Origin: Catenulispora acidiphila DSM 44928
GTDB taxonomy: Bacteria > Actinomycetota > Actinomycetes > Streptomycetales > Catenulisporaceae
Length of the DNA: 64,000 bases
Reading direction: 5' to 3'
Assembly: GCF_000024025.1 (NCBI RefSeq)
Contig: NC_013131.1
Location: forward strand, 7,006,001 to 7,070,000
Under the pieces are notes generated by a model. It was given only the letters and a program-made list of their open reading frames with translations. It was not told the DNA's origin and made no database searches. Below are positions 53,989-61,827 of this stretch, one piece after another; position 1 is the first letter of the stretch, and every line of letters begins with the position of its first letter. A program made the translations under genes and the position numbers.

Positions 53989-54411
53989 ATGCACAATGAC
54001 CTCCTCGGCGCGCCGTCGCCGACCCTGCTTCCCGACGACGCCCCGGTGCGCGACGCCCTGGCCGCGGGTACCGATCCGGCCGAGGTGGCCGCCGCGCATC
54101 CGGCGGTTCCGGCCGCGTGGGCCGCCCTGGCCGAGGGCGCGCTGGCCGCCGACGACTCCACCTTCGGGTCCGTCACCGCCTACGCCTTCGCCCGGACCGG
54201 CTACCACCGCGGTCTGGACCTGCTGCGCCGCGCCGGCTGGAAGGGACACGGCCCGGTGCCGTGGTCGCACGAGGCCAACCGCGGCTTCCTGCGCGCCCTG
54301 AACGCCCTGGGCCTGGCCGCCGAGCGCATCGGCGAGACCGAGGAAGCCGAGCGCTGCGCCACGTTCCTCGGCGACAGCGACCCGGAAGCCTTCAAGGCCC
54401 TGCGCGGCTGA
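53989..54411 (+). CDS. DUF3151 family protein
   Basis: 140 residues, the usual size. Text such as LGAPSPTLLPDDAPVRDALA, VAAAHPAVPAAWAALAEGAL, VTAYAFARTGYHRGLDLLRR and GHGPVPWSHEANRGFLRALN is characteristic of this actinobacterial family. It is helical and cytoplasmic; its function is not known. The ATG follows TAGCCT by six bases, so the mRNA is probably leaderless. Confidence 0.93.
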   Translation: MHNDLLGAPSPTLLPDDAPVRDALAAGTDPAEVAAAHPAVPAAWAALAEGALAADDSTFGSVTAYAFARTGYHRGLDLLRRAGWKGHGPVPWSHEANRGFLRALNALGLAAERIGETEEAERCATFLGDSDPEAFKALRG

Positions 54412-54429
54412 TCCCCGCCGCACCGCACC

Positions 54430-54617
54430 ACAAGCTCGACCAGCGCCACCAGCGCGACAGGCACTACCCGCGCGCCACGCCGAACCGTTCCACAAGCACC
54501 ATTCGCCGCACAACAAGCACGACAAGCTCGAAAAGCGCCACCGGCGACACCGGCGCGACAAGCACTACCCGCCCACGCGCCACGCCGCACCGCTCCACAA
54601 GCACCACCCGCCGCACA
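54430..54617. repeat. two imperfect direct repeats of about 85 and 95 bases after the DUF3151 gene
   Basis: Copy one (54430-54511) and copy two (54522-54617) both run ACAAGCTCGA...CACTACCCG...CCACAAGCACC...CGCCGCACA, differing by short insertions. They lie between the DUF3151 stop and a terminator. Confidence 0.85.
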
Positions 54618-54626
54618 GCGCACCAA

Positions 54627-54660
54627 GGCCCGGAACCGCAGTGGCACACGGTTCCGGGCC
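54627..54660. terminator. hairpin terminator between DUF3151 and chitinase genes
   Basis: Eleven-base perfect arms (GGCCCGGAACC and GGTTCCGGGCC) with a 12-base loop, in the convergent space before the chitinase end at 54698. Confidence 0.88.
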
Positions 54661-54697
54661 CTCGCATGAGCTGCCTCAGCCCTCGATCAGCGATCGA

Positions 54698-56725
54698 TCA
54701 GCTGGTGCACACTCCGCCGTCGGTCCACACTCCCTGCGAGTTGCTGCCGGGGGTGTCGCCCTGCGTCCACCACTTGGCGGTCCACTTGTGCGCCGGCGAT
54801 CCGTACTGGACCACCGCCCCACCGCTGTAGGCGTTCGTGGAGCTCCACGCCGGCAGACTGCAGCTGCCCGGAGGCGGCGGGGGCGGAGTGCTGGTGCCGC
54901 CGCTGCAGGCGCCGTTGTCCGTCCACACCCCCTGCGAGTTGTTGCCGGGGACGTCGCCCTGGGTCCACCACTTCGCGGTCCAGGTGTGGCCGTTGTAGGA
55001 GACCACCGCGCCGCCGTTGTAGGCGGTCGAGGCGCTCCACTGCGCGGCACCGCAGACCCCGCCCGGCGCCGAGGACGACGAGGACGAGCTCGGCGAGGTC
55101 GGCGTGGTCGACGGCGGCGTGGTCGGCGTCGTCGAGGTGGTCGGCGGCGTGCTCGGCGACGTGGAGGAGGTCGACGGGGGCGGTCCGGTCGGGCAGGACG
55201 CCGCCGAGCCGTTCACGTCGTTCACCGCGTCGTTGAACAGCGTCGCCGCGCCGTCCAGGTCGTACATCGAGAACATCATCACGCCGCCGAGGCCGTTGCA
55301 GTGCAGGTAGTCGGCCTTGGCCTGGATCGACTGCGGGTCCTCGCCGGACCAGAAGTTGGTCCCGTCGTAGAAGTACGCAGCCTCGGCCACCGGGTCCCAG
55401 AAGGTGTCAGCGGGGTTGTTCACGATCCCGGTGAGTTCCTTGTACATCTGGATGCCCGGAACGCTCCCGGAGTCCGCGGCTCCCGCCGCCGGCGCGGAGG
55501 CCGGCTGGAACAAGCCGTGGGACGATCCGGCACTCACCCCCGTCCATCCCCGGTAGTAGAACGGGATGCCGACCGTGAGCTTGCTGGCCGGGAACCCGCC
55601 TGGGATGCCGTAGGCGGGATCGCCGACGGTGTACGCCTTAACCGCCTCATCGAGGTTGTACTTGGCGTTGCCCGGCGGGATCGGGGACATCGGGTCGTTC
55701 GGGTCGCTGTAGATCGGCGACTGGTGATTCGTCGGCCCGGTGGCGTCCCAGCCGCCGTGCATGTCGTACGTCATCGCGTCGCCGAACGTCAGGATGTTGC
55801 CGACGTTCTGCGTCTCGATGCCGGCGGCGATCTTCTCCTGCCCGGAGGGCAGGGCGGCCGACAGCGCGTAGGACTTTCCGTCAGCTGACCCCTGAGCGTT
55901 CAGCTCGGTCCGGAATTCCTGCAGCAGTGCCGTGTAGTTCGCCTTGTCGGCGGCCGACTCGTGGTTGCCGAGGTGCCCGGCGGTGGATGCCGGATACTCC
56001 CAGTCGATGTCGAAGCCGTCGAAGATGCCGGCCGCGGTGCCCGGGCCGCCGTAGCCGCCGGACGCCGGGATGTTGCCCTTGATGAACATGTTGATACAGC
56101 TGGAGACGAACTTCTGCCGCGAGGCCGAAGTGGCGGCCACGTCGGAGAAGTACTTGGAGTACGTCCAGCCGCCGAGCGACAGCAGAACCTTGAGATTCGG
56201 GTTCTTCTTCTTCAGCTCCTGAAGCTGGTGGAAGTTGCCGGCGATGGGCTGGTTGTAGACGTCCGAGGTCCCGTCGACGCTGATCGAGGAGTCGAAGGAC
56301 TTCTGGTAGTCGGCGAACTGGTCCTCGGCGCCGTCACCGGCGTTCGGGTCGTTCTCGCCGGCCGGGTCGGGGTCGGTGGCCTTGGTGGTCTCGAAACAGG
56401 TGAGGTTGGCCGGGTCGATGTTCTCGAAGTCGTAGATCAGGTAGTTGAGCTTGCTCGCTCCGGTCTGGTCCACGTTCTTGAGGTAGTACGCGTTCTGATA
56501 GATGGACCACTGGTCGTAGTAGGCCACCTTCAGACCGCCGGAGGTCGCAGCGGCCCCCGTGGTGTTGGTGTTCTGCGCCGCGGCATGCGGGGCGGTGCCG
56601 GCGCCGATGGCGGCGGAGGCACCCGCGACGATGACCGCGGAGGCGAGAACCGCGGTCAATGCCGATCTGTGTTTGTTGCTTACAGAGCTTCGTTTGTTGC
56701 TTACAGAGCTTCGTGACGCTCTCAT
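54698..56725 (-). CDS. secreted GH18 chitinase with two C-terminal CBM5/12 chitin-binding modules
   Basis: 675 residues. A long signal peptide (about residues 1-50) starts with a duplicated RSSVSNK. The GH18 barrel has LKVLLSLGGWTYSKYFSDVA and the catalytic motif DGFDIDWEYP at 236-245 with Glu243 as acid, AMTYDMHGGWDATGPTNHQS and GVMMFSMYDLDG. A Thr/Pro/Ser linker follows (TTSTTPTTPPSTTPTSPSSS) and then two CBM5/12 modules, each with AYNGGAVV or AYSGGAVV and HTWTAKWWTQGDVPG-type text. It cuts chitin outside the cell and holds to it. It is divergent from a second GH18 gene across four DasR-like sites. Confidence 0.97.
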   Translation of the reverse strand: MRASRSSVSNKRSSVSNKHRSALTAVLASAVIVAGASAAIGAGTAPHAAAQNTNTTGAAATSGGLKVAYYDQWSIYQNAYYLKNVDQTGASKLNYLIYDFENIDPANLTCFETTKATDPDPAGENDPNAGDGAEDQFADYQKSFDSSISVDGTSDVYNQPIAGNFHQLQELKKKNPNLKVLLSLGGWTYSKYFSDVAATSASRQKFVSSCINMFIKGNIPASGGYGGPGTAAGIFDGFDIDWEYPASTAGHLGNHESAADKANYTALLQEFRTELNAQGSADGKSYALSAALPSGQEKIAAGIETQNVGNILTFGDAMTYDMHGGWDATGPTNHQSPIYSDPNDPMSPIPPGNAKYNLDEAVKAYTVGDPAYGIPGGFPASKLTVGIPFYYRGWTGVSAGSSHGLFQPASAPAAGAADSGSVPGIQMYKELTGIVNNPADTFWDPVAEAAYFYDGTNFWSGEDPQSIQAKADYLHCNGLGGVMMFSMYDLDGAATLFNDAVNDVNGSAASCPTGPPPSTSSTSPSTPPTTSTTPTTPPSTTPTSPSSSSSSSAPGGVCGAAQWSASTAYNGGAVVSYNGHTWTAKWWTQGDVPGNNSQGVWTDNGACSGGTSTPPPPPPGSCSLPAWSSTNAYSGGAVVQYGSPAHKWTAKWWTQGDTPGSNSQGVWTDGGVCTS
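56672..56713. repeat. 21-base in-frame tandem duplication in the chitinase signal peptide
   Basis: Two exact copies of a 21-base unit (56672-56692 and 56693-56713), giving the peptide RSSVSNK twice near residues 5-18 of the chitinase. Confidence 0.9.
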
Positions 56726-56893
56726 TCGTTACGCACGCTCCTGTGGCGGGAGGGAAACCGTTCGGAAAGAAACTGCACGTGGAGCTGATCGCATGGAGCT
56801 GATCGCACCGAGCTGATCCGGTGAGCGGCGCCGCAATAAACGGATCGGGTCGTAGGGAAGAAGTACCGCCGTCCTCCAGGACTGTCAAGGGTG

Positions 56894-56931
56894 AGGTCTA
56901 GACCAAGGTCTAGACCTACTGGCATAGACCA
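56894..56931. promoter_or_regulatory. three DasR-type (dre-like) sites in the divergent chitinase promoter region
   Basis: AGGTCTAGACCA (56894-56905), AGGTCTAGACCT (56906-56917) and TGGCATAGACCA (56920-56931). The DasR consensus core is TGGTCTAGACCA; the first two share the ten-base palindrome GGTCTAGACC exactly, the third matches at 10 of 12. DasR represses chitin use genes and is released by glucosamine 6-phosphate or related signals. The rest of 56726-57060 holds no gene. Confidence 0.85.
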
Positions 56932-57025
56932 TGGTCATCCCGTTGCAGGTCAGCGAATAGCAAAGAAGGCGTTGCGAGGACTTGACCGCGGGGTCGGCGA
57001 CGAGGAGCATGGCGCTCGCCATCGC

Positions 57026-57037
57026 TGGTCTAGACAT
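57026..57037. promoter_or_regulatory. fourth DasR-like site TGGTCTAGACAT
   Basis: It matches the core at 10 of 12 bases and lies 24 bases upstream of the second chitinase start, where it would block the promoter or early transcription. Confidence 0.65.
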
Positions 57038-57060
57038 CTTTCGTCCCTTCGAGGAGCATC

Positions 57061-58428
57061 ATGGCCCGCCCCTCCCAGCACCACCGCAACCGTCGCGTCG
57101 GGCTCGCCGCGGCCGCAGTCCTGAGCCTGGCGATCGTCCCGGTCGCCGCCGCCTCTCCCGCACTGGCCACACCCGGCAGTGCCGCCGCGTCCGCCGCGGC
57201 ATCGGCGTCTTCGGCTTCATCCAACGGAAAAGTCTCCGTCGGCTACTTCACCCAGTGGGGGATCTACTCAGGGTTCTACGAGAAGAATCTGATCGCCTCG
57301 GGCGCGGTGAAGAAGCTCACCGAGATCGACTACGCGTTCTCCAACATCGCCCCGGACGGCACGTGTGCCAGCGCCGACGCCTGGGCGGACTGGCAGAAGC
57401 CGGTGGACGCCGCGAACTCGGTGGACGGCACCGCCGACACCGGCGCGCAGTCCATCGCGGGCAACTTCAACCAGCTCCGCGAGCTGAAGAAGGCCTACCC
57501 GAACCTGAAGATCGTGATGGCGATCGGCGGCTGGTCCGAGTCGACCAACTTCTCCGCCGCCGCGGCCACCCCGGCTTCGCGCGCGAAGTTCGCGCAGTCC
57601 TGCATCGACATGTACATCAAGGGCAACCTGCCCGGCGTCGCGCCGGGTGCGGCCGCTGGGATCTTCGACGGCATCTCCATCGACTGGGAGTACCCGGACG
57701 GGGTCGGCGACAACAACCCGCACGGACCGCAGGACACGCACAACTTCACCCTGCTGCTCCAGGAACTGCGCAACCAGCTCGACACGGCGGGCCGTCCCGA
57801 CGGCAAGCACTACCTGCTCACCGCCGACATGCCGGCCGGACCGGAGAACGTCTCGCACATCGAGATCGGCGCGGTCTCGCGCATCCTGGACTGGATGAAC
57901 GTCATGACGTTCGACTTCCACGGGACCTGGGAGACCACCGGCCCGACGAACTTCCAGTCCAACCTGTTCCCCTCGCCGTTCGACCCGGCTCCGCGCGCCA
58001 CGTCGAGCAACCCGTTCCCGGTGAACGGGGAGATCTCGACACTGCAGGTCGTCATGAACTACCTGCAGCACGGCGCCACCCCGAACAAGATCGCGCTGTC
58101 GATCCCGCTCTACGCACACGGCTGGACCGGCGTCGCGCCGGGACCGCGCGGCGACGGGCTCTACCAGCCGGCCACCGGCGTGGCGACGGACGTCGTGTAC
58201 AACCAGGTCGCGGCGCAGCCCGGGACCGTGCATCACGACCCGATCACCGGCGCCGTGTACAAGTACGACCCGGCCAGCAAGACCTTCTGGACGTACGACG
58301 ACCCGCAGAGCATCCAGGAGAAGGTCTTGTTCATCAAGGCTCTGGGACTGCGCGGCGACATGGCCTGGTCGATGGACGGCGACACCGCCGACGGCGCGTT
58401 GGTGAACGCCTTCGGCCTCGCCAAGTAA
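57061..58428 (+). CDS. secreted GH18 chitinase-like protein with altered catalytic motif
   Basis: 455 residues. A signal peptide (1-35) and Ala/Ser-rich stretch precede a GH18 barrel with no carbohydrate-binding module. Barrel text includes KIVMAIGGWSESTNFSAAAA, the motif DGISIDWEYP at 203-212, MNVMTFDFHGTWETTGPTNF and GDMAWSMDGDTADG. The acid Glu210 and the neighbour Asp208 are present, but the middle Asp of DxxDxDxE is Ser206. This may lower activity or change the pH profile. A strong GGAG lies nine bases before the ATG. It shares the DasR-like sites with the other chitinase. Confidence 0.95.
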   Translation: MARPSQHHRNRRVGLAAAAVLSLAIVPVAAASPALATPGSAAASAAASASSASSNGKVSVGYFTQWGIYSGFYEKNLIASGAVKKLTEIDYAFSNIAPDGTCASADAWADWQKPVDAANSVDGTADTGAQSIAGNFNQLRELKKAYPNLKIVMAIGGWSESTNFSAAAATPASRAKFAQSCIDMYIKGNLPGVAPGAAAGIFDGISIDWEYPDGVGDNNPHGPQDTHNFTLLLQELRNQLDTAGRPDGKHYLLTADMPAGPENVSHIEIGAVSRILDWMNVMTFDFHGTWETTGPTNFQSNLFPSPFDPAPRATSSNPFPVNGEISTLQVVMNYLQHGATPNKIALSIPLYAHGWTGVAPGPRGDGLYQPATGVATDVVYNQVAAQPGTVHHDPITGAVYKYDPASKTFWTYDDPQSIQEKVLFIKALGLRGDMAWSMDGDTADGALVNAFGLAK

Positions 58429-58479
58429 CCGACGTGACAGACGTCACACCCGCGACTGCGTGATCGACGGGAACGAACA

Positions 58480-58545
58480 ACGCGGGTGGCTCCTCCTCAG
58501 CTCGACAGCATCCACCGCAGTCGAACCTGGAGGAGCCACCCGTGT
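58480..58545 (+). promoter_or_regulatory. perfect 14-base inverted repeat that hides the ribosome-binding site and start of the next gene
   Basis: CGGGTGGCTCCTCC (58483-58496) pairs with GGAGGAGCCACCCG (58529-58542), and the stem extends three more pairs outwards (one G-U). The right arm contains the Shine-Dalgarno sequence GGAGGA and runs into the GTG start at 58542. The 32-base loop holds another possible stem (TCGAC at 58502, GTCGA at 58520). It may be a translational switch, or a terminator of the chitinase gene. Confidence 0.75.
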
Positions 58546-59426
58546 CTGTCTTCCCGATGCCCACGATCGCTAAAGCAACTCCTGAACTCACTCACAGATT
58601 TGTGACCGCGCGCGGCGTGCGGTTCCACATCGCCGAATCAGGGCCCGCAGACGGCACGCCTTTGGTGCTCCTGCACGGTTTCCCGCAGCATTGGTACGTC
58701 TGGCGGCACGTCCTGCCGCACCTCGCCGCCACGCACCGCGTCCTCGCCCTGGACCTGCGCGGCTGCGGCTGGTCGGAGGCGACCGAGCACGGCTACAGCA
58801 CCGGCAACCTCGCCGAGGACGTGATCGCGGTCCTGGACGCGCTCGGCATCGACCGCGCGGCGGTCGTCGGCCACGACTGGGGCGGCTGGGTCGGCTTCGT
58901 GGCGGCGCTGCGGCATCCGGAGCGCATCAGAGCCCTGGCTTCGGTGAACATGACGCACCTGTGGCCGATCCAGCGGCGGGTGCTGCCAAACCTGTGGCGG
59001 ATGTGGCACACCGCCTTCATCGAGCACCCGCCGATCGGCCGCCTGGTCCTGCGGCACACGGGCTTCGCCGGCTTCCTGCTGCGGCACTGGTCGGGTGACC
59101 CGACGCTGTGGGAGCGCGAAGACCCGCGGATCTACACCGATTTGCTGCGCGACCCGGCGCGGGCGCGCGCCGTGGAGCAGGTGAACGCCGCCTATGTGTG
59201 GCGCGAGATCTTCGGCCATCCGCTGGGGCGGTATCGCAAGGCGCGGCTGAGCGTGCCGACGCTGATCATCGGCGGGGAACGCGACGTGGTGATCCCGCCG
59301 GCGGTGCTGGAGGGCGGAGAGCGGCACGCGGACGAGCTGGCGGTCGTCGTGCTGCCCGGCGGGCATCTGCTGCCGGAGGAGCAGCCTTCGGCGGTGGCGG
59401 AGGAGTTGCTGCGCTTCCTAGGCTGA
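58542..59426 (+). CDS. alpha/beta hydrolase (epoxide hydrolase/haloalkane dehalogenase-like)
   Basis: 294 residues from a GTG with GGAGGA nine bases upstream. The oxyanion segment is LLHGFPQHWYVWRHVLPHLA, the nucleophile elbow VVGHDWGGWVGF with Asp (GHDWGG), as in epoxide hydrolases and dehalogenases, and the C-terminal His is in VVLPGGHLLPEEQP. The lid region is rich in Trp and Arg. With Asp as nucleophile it likely hydrolyses epoxides or halides. Its start is inside an inverted repeat, so translation is probably controlled. The next gene follows after four bases. Confidence 0.93.
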   Translation: MSVFPMPTIAKATPELTHRFVTARGVRFHIAESGPADGTPLVLLHGFPQHWYVWRHVLPHLAATHRVLALDLRGCGWSEATEHGYSTGNLAEDVIAVLDALGIDRAAVVGHDWGGWVGFVAALRHPERIRALASVNMTHLWPIQRRVLPNLWRMWHTAFIEHPPIGRLVLRHTGFAGFLLRHWSGDPTLWEREDPRIYTDLLRDPARARAVEQVNAAYVWREIFGHPLGRYRKARLSVPTLIIGGERDVVIPPAVLEGGERHADELAVVVLPGGHLLPEEQPSAVAEELLRFLG

Positions 59427-59430
59427 TCTC

Positions 59431-60264
59431 GTGACGCCATCGAGCCAGCAGGATCCCGCGATGAGGGTGGAATTCGTCGATGCCCAGCCTGTCGACACGG
59501 TGCGCGGCGATGCTCGTATCCTCATCCGGCCGTTGAATCACGAGGGCGGGACGATTCTGCGACTGCGCCGCTACCTGCCGCATCTCAGCCTGCTGCGCTA
59601 CCGCGACCTCGCTCGGGACGGCTCGGCGCTGGGATCCGAGCGTGACGCGCTGATTCTGCCGAATGATGATCCACGCCTCATCGAGTGCGAAGTCACCTTG
59701 CCTCCCGAAGCCGAGACCCGCGAGTACCGCCTGGAATGGGAGCTCAACCCCGAGGACCACCCGCAGATCGGCGTCAGCGGCGGGGAGATGCTGCTGTTCC
59801 GTGCCTACCTGCTGGACCGCAGCGAGGACGGCGCGGAAGAGATCCGGGAGCAGCAACTCATCCGCATCCAGTGGGTGCCGCCGGAAGACCCGTCCACCGC
59901 GTTTCACCGCTGGCGCACGAGCGCGAGGACTCCCGAGCCACTGCGGGAAGCCTTGCAGGCGCTGCTGAAGGCCGAAGTCCAAACCCCTCGCACCTGCGAG
60001 TTGTGCCACGCACGCAAGGACCTCGACCTACTCCTGGCGCAGGACAGGGTGTGGGAGTGTTCGACCGCGCCGGAGCTGGAGGAGATCCGGCGCGTGGTCG
60101 TGCTGCGCGAACTGACGGGCTTCGAGCGTGCCTTCGCCGGCACGCTCCGGACCAGGCACGAGCACGAGTACCTCAGCGAGCAACTCGCCGCAGCCCGCGA
60201 GCGCCGCCAGGCGCGGCTGGCCGCCTACGCACCGCCGGGGACAGAGCACGTTCACGGGGACTAG
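59431..60264 (+). CDS. hypothetical protein with a C-x2-C motif
   Basis: 277 residues from a GTG, four bases after the hydrolase stop, so cotranscribed. I do not recognise it. The first half has beta-strands (TVRGDARILIRPLNHEGGTI, IECEVTLPPEAETREYRLEW). The second half is helical with TCELCHARKDLDLLLAQDRV, one Cys pair that might bind metal with WECS, and a Glu/Arg-rich end. No signal peptide or membrane segment is visible. Codon use matches the neighbours. Confidence 0.78.
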   Translation: MTPSSQQDPAMRVEFVDAQPVDTVRGDARILIRPLNHEGGTILRLRRYLPHLSLLRYRDLARDGSALGSERDALILPNDDPRLIECEVTLPPEAETREYRLEWELNPEDHPQIGVSGGEMLLFRAYLLDRSEDGAEEIREQQLIRIQWVPPEDPSTAFHRWRTSARTPEPLREALQALLKAEVQTPRTCELCHARKDLDLLLAQDRVWECSTAPELEEIRRVVVLRELTGFERAFAGTLRTRHEHEYLSEQLAAARERRQARLAAYAPPGTEHVHGD

Positions 60265-60342
60265 CCCGAGCGTGCAGGCCGCCGCCGAGCGCCGGGCGCA
60301 GGGCGCCGAACGCAGGGCGCCTGAACGCCGCGCCGACGGCCT

Positions 60343-60840
60343 TCAGACGCCCTGCCGCTCGGCGCGAGCCTGCACCAGCTCCTCGACCGCGCTGGGCAGG
60401 GTGGTCTCGAAGTCGATCAGCTTCGCCCAGGTCGGGGTGATGACCACGCGGACCATGCCGTCGTAGAGCGAGCGGATCTCGGCTTCCCATTCCACGCGCT
60501 GCTCGGGCGTCATGTCGTAGGTGCCGTTCATCCGCAGGTACTCCTCGGGGATGCCGTCGACCTCGTCCAGCTCGGCCGTGCCGCGCATCAGCAGGATCTT
60601 CGGCGGGTGAACCTCGGTGTCGATCGTCAGCGCGACCTGCGGGTTCTGGCGCAGGGCGGGGAGCTTCGGGGCGTTCTTGGTGGTGCACAGGACGACCTGC
60701 GAGCCGTTCCAGGTGAAGGCGATCGGGACGCAGCGCGGGGTCCCGTCCTCGGCGACGTAGGCCAGCCGGGTCAGGTCCCGCGCCAGCAGTTCCTGGCTGT
60801 ACGGGCGGTTCAGGATCTCGGTGATCTGGTGCTGCTCCAT
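60343..60840 (-). CDS. PPOX-class (pyridoxamine 5'-phosphate oxidase-like) oxidoreductase
   Basis: 165 residues. The split-barrel text is LARDLTRLAYVAEDGTPRCV, PIAFTWNGSQVVLCTTKNAP and LRQNPQVALTIDTEVHPPKI. FMN or F420 is the likely cofactor. The C-terminal WEAEIRSLYDGMVRVVITPT and KLIDFETTLPSAVEEL make it a standard member of this abundant actinobacterial family. It converges on the hypothetical gene; short GCAGGGCGCC repeats lie between them. Confidence 0.87.
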   Translation of the reverse strand: MEQHQITEILNRPYSQELLARDLTRLAYVAEDGTPRCVPIAFTWNGSQVVLCTTKNAPKLPALRQNPQVALTIDTEVHPPKILLMRGTAELDEVDGIPEEYLRMNGTYDMTPEQRVEWEAEIRSLYDGMVRVVITPTWAKLIDFETTLPSAVEELVQARAERQGV

Positions 60841-60966
60841 GGTTCTGGCTCCTGTGTGTGGGTCTGGTCGCTCTCACCCCTGGGACGGAGCCGATCGGAG
60901 GTTCTCGACACGATCGGTCGCATGTGTGGACGCGCACGTGAACGACTACCTACTGCACGGTGGCGT

Positions 60967-61827
60967 CTATTCGTAGGTCTGCACGCGACTGCGCACCTTG
61001 CCCAAAGTGCGCAGCACGGTGCGCTCGCCGAACAGGAGCGGAACGACTCTGCGGATTCCGGCGGTACGGACAGCCCCGCAGCCCGCGAGCAAGGTGGCGC
61101 CGCCGCCATCCTGCGCGACCGCCGCAAACCCACCGACCACGAACCGATCCTGCATGACGCACCACCCCTCCCGCAGCTCCACATCGAAGCGCCCGCGATT
61201 GCCGAGCAAGCCGGTAGCGACCGCCGAACCATCAGCGGCAAGCTCGAAGCGGCGAATGAAGCCGATCAGCTCAGGCACGCTGCGATCCATGTCCGCGAGA
61301 TAGCGCCAAACACGCCCGAACGGCGCATCGACCCGGAGCTCGGCATAAGCGCTGGAAGGGAGCGCCGAGGCCAGCACACGCATGCGGCGGACGGGATCGA
61401 GGTCGGCGGTCGGCCAGTCGTTCGCGCCGCTTGGGTCGCCAGAGCCGCTGCCACTGCCACCGCCCGGACCGCTGAAGCCACTGCCACCCCTCGGGCCGCC
61501 CGCGCCATGGCCGCTGCCGCCGAAGCCGCCGATATCGCTGCCACCACTCAAGCCGCGCGCGCCATGGCCATTGCTGCCGAAGCCGCCGATACTGCTCACG
61601 CCGCCATTGCTGCCCGAGCCGCCAATACCGTTGGCGCCGCCGATGTCGCTGCCATCCCCCAGGTCGCCGGAACCGTCGCCACCGCTCGGGCCGCCCGCGC
61701 TATGGCCGTTGCCGCCGGAGCCGTCGATGTCATTCGCGTCGCGGTTGCCGTCGGAACCGCCGATGTCATTCGCGCCGCCGGTGCCGTCTGAGCCGCCGAT
61801 GTTATTCGCCCTGCCAGCGCCGCTCAC
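60967..61827 (-). CDS. SRPBCC-like protein with a Gly/Asn/Asp-rich repeat N-terminus, coupled to an ECF sigma factor
   Basis: 286 residues from a GTG that overlaps the sigma stop (GTGA at 61824-61827). About residues 5-140 are low complexity, built on GGSDG, GGANDIGG and GGFGGSGHGAGG units; third codon positions are strongly G/C, which argues for real coding. The C-terminal 138 residues look like a START/SRPBCC domain (AYAELRVDAPFGRVWRYLAD, VPELIGFIRRFELAADGSAV, RFDVELREGWCVMQDRFVVG). An inner ATG at 61383 would give only this domain but has no ribosome-binding site. No membrane segment; it may bind a lipid-like signal and act on the sigma factor. Confidence 0.75.
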   Translation of the reverse strand: MSGAGRANNIGGSDGTGGANDIGGSDGNRDANDIDGSGGNGHSAGGPSGGDGSGDLGDGSDIGGANGIGGSGSNGGVSSIGGFGSNGHGARGLSGGSDIGGFGGSGHGAGGPRGGSGFSGPGGGSGSGSGDPSGANDWPTADLDPVRRMRVLASALPSSAYAELRVDAPFGRVWRYLADMDRSVPELIGFIRRFELAADGSAVATGLLGNRGRFDVELREGWCVMQDRFVVGGFAAVAQDGGGATLLAGCGAVRTAGIRRVVPLLFGERTVLRTLGKVRSRVQTYE

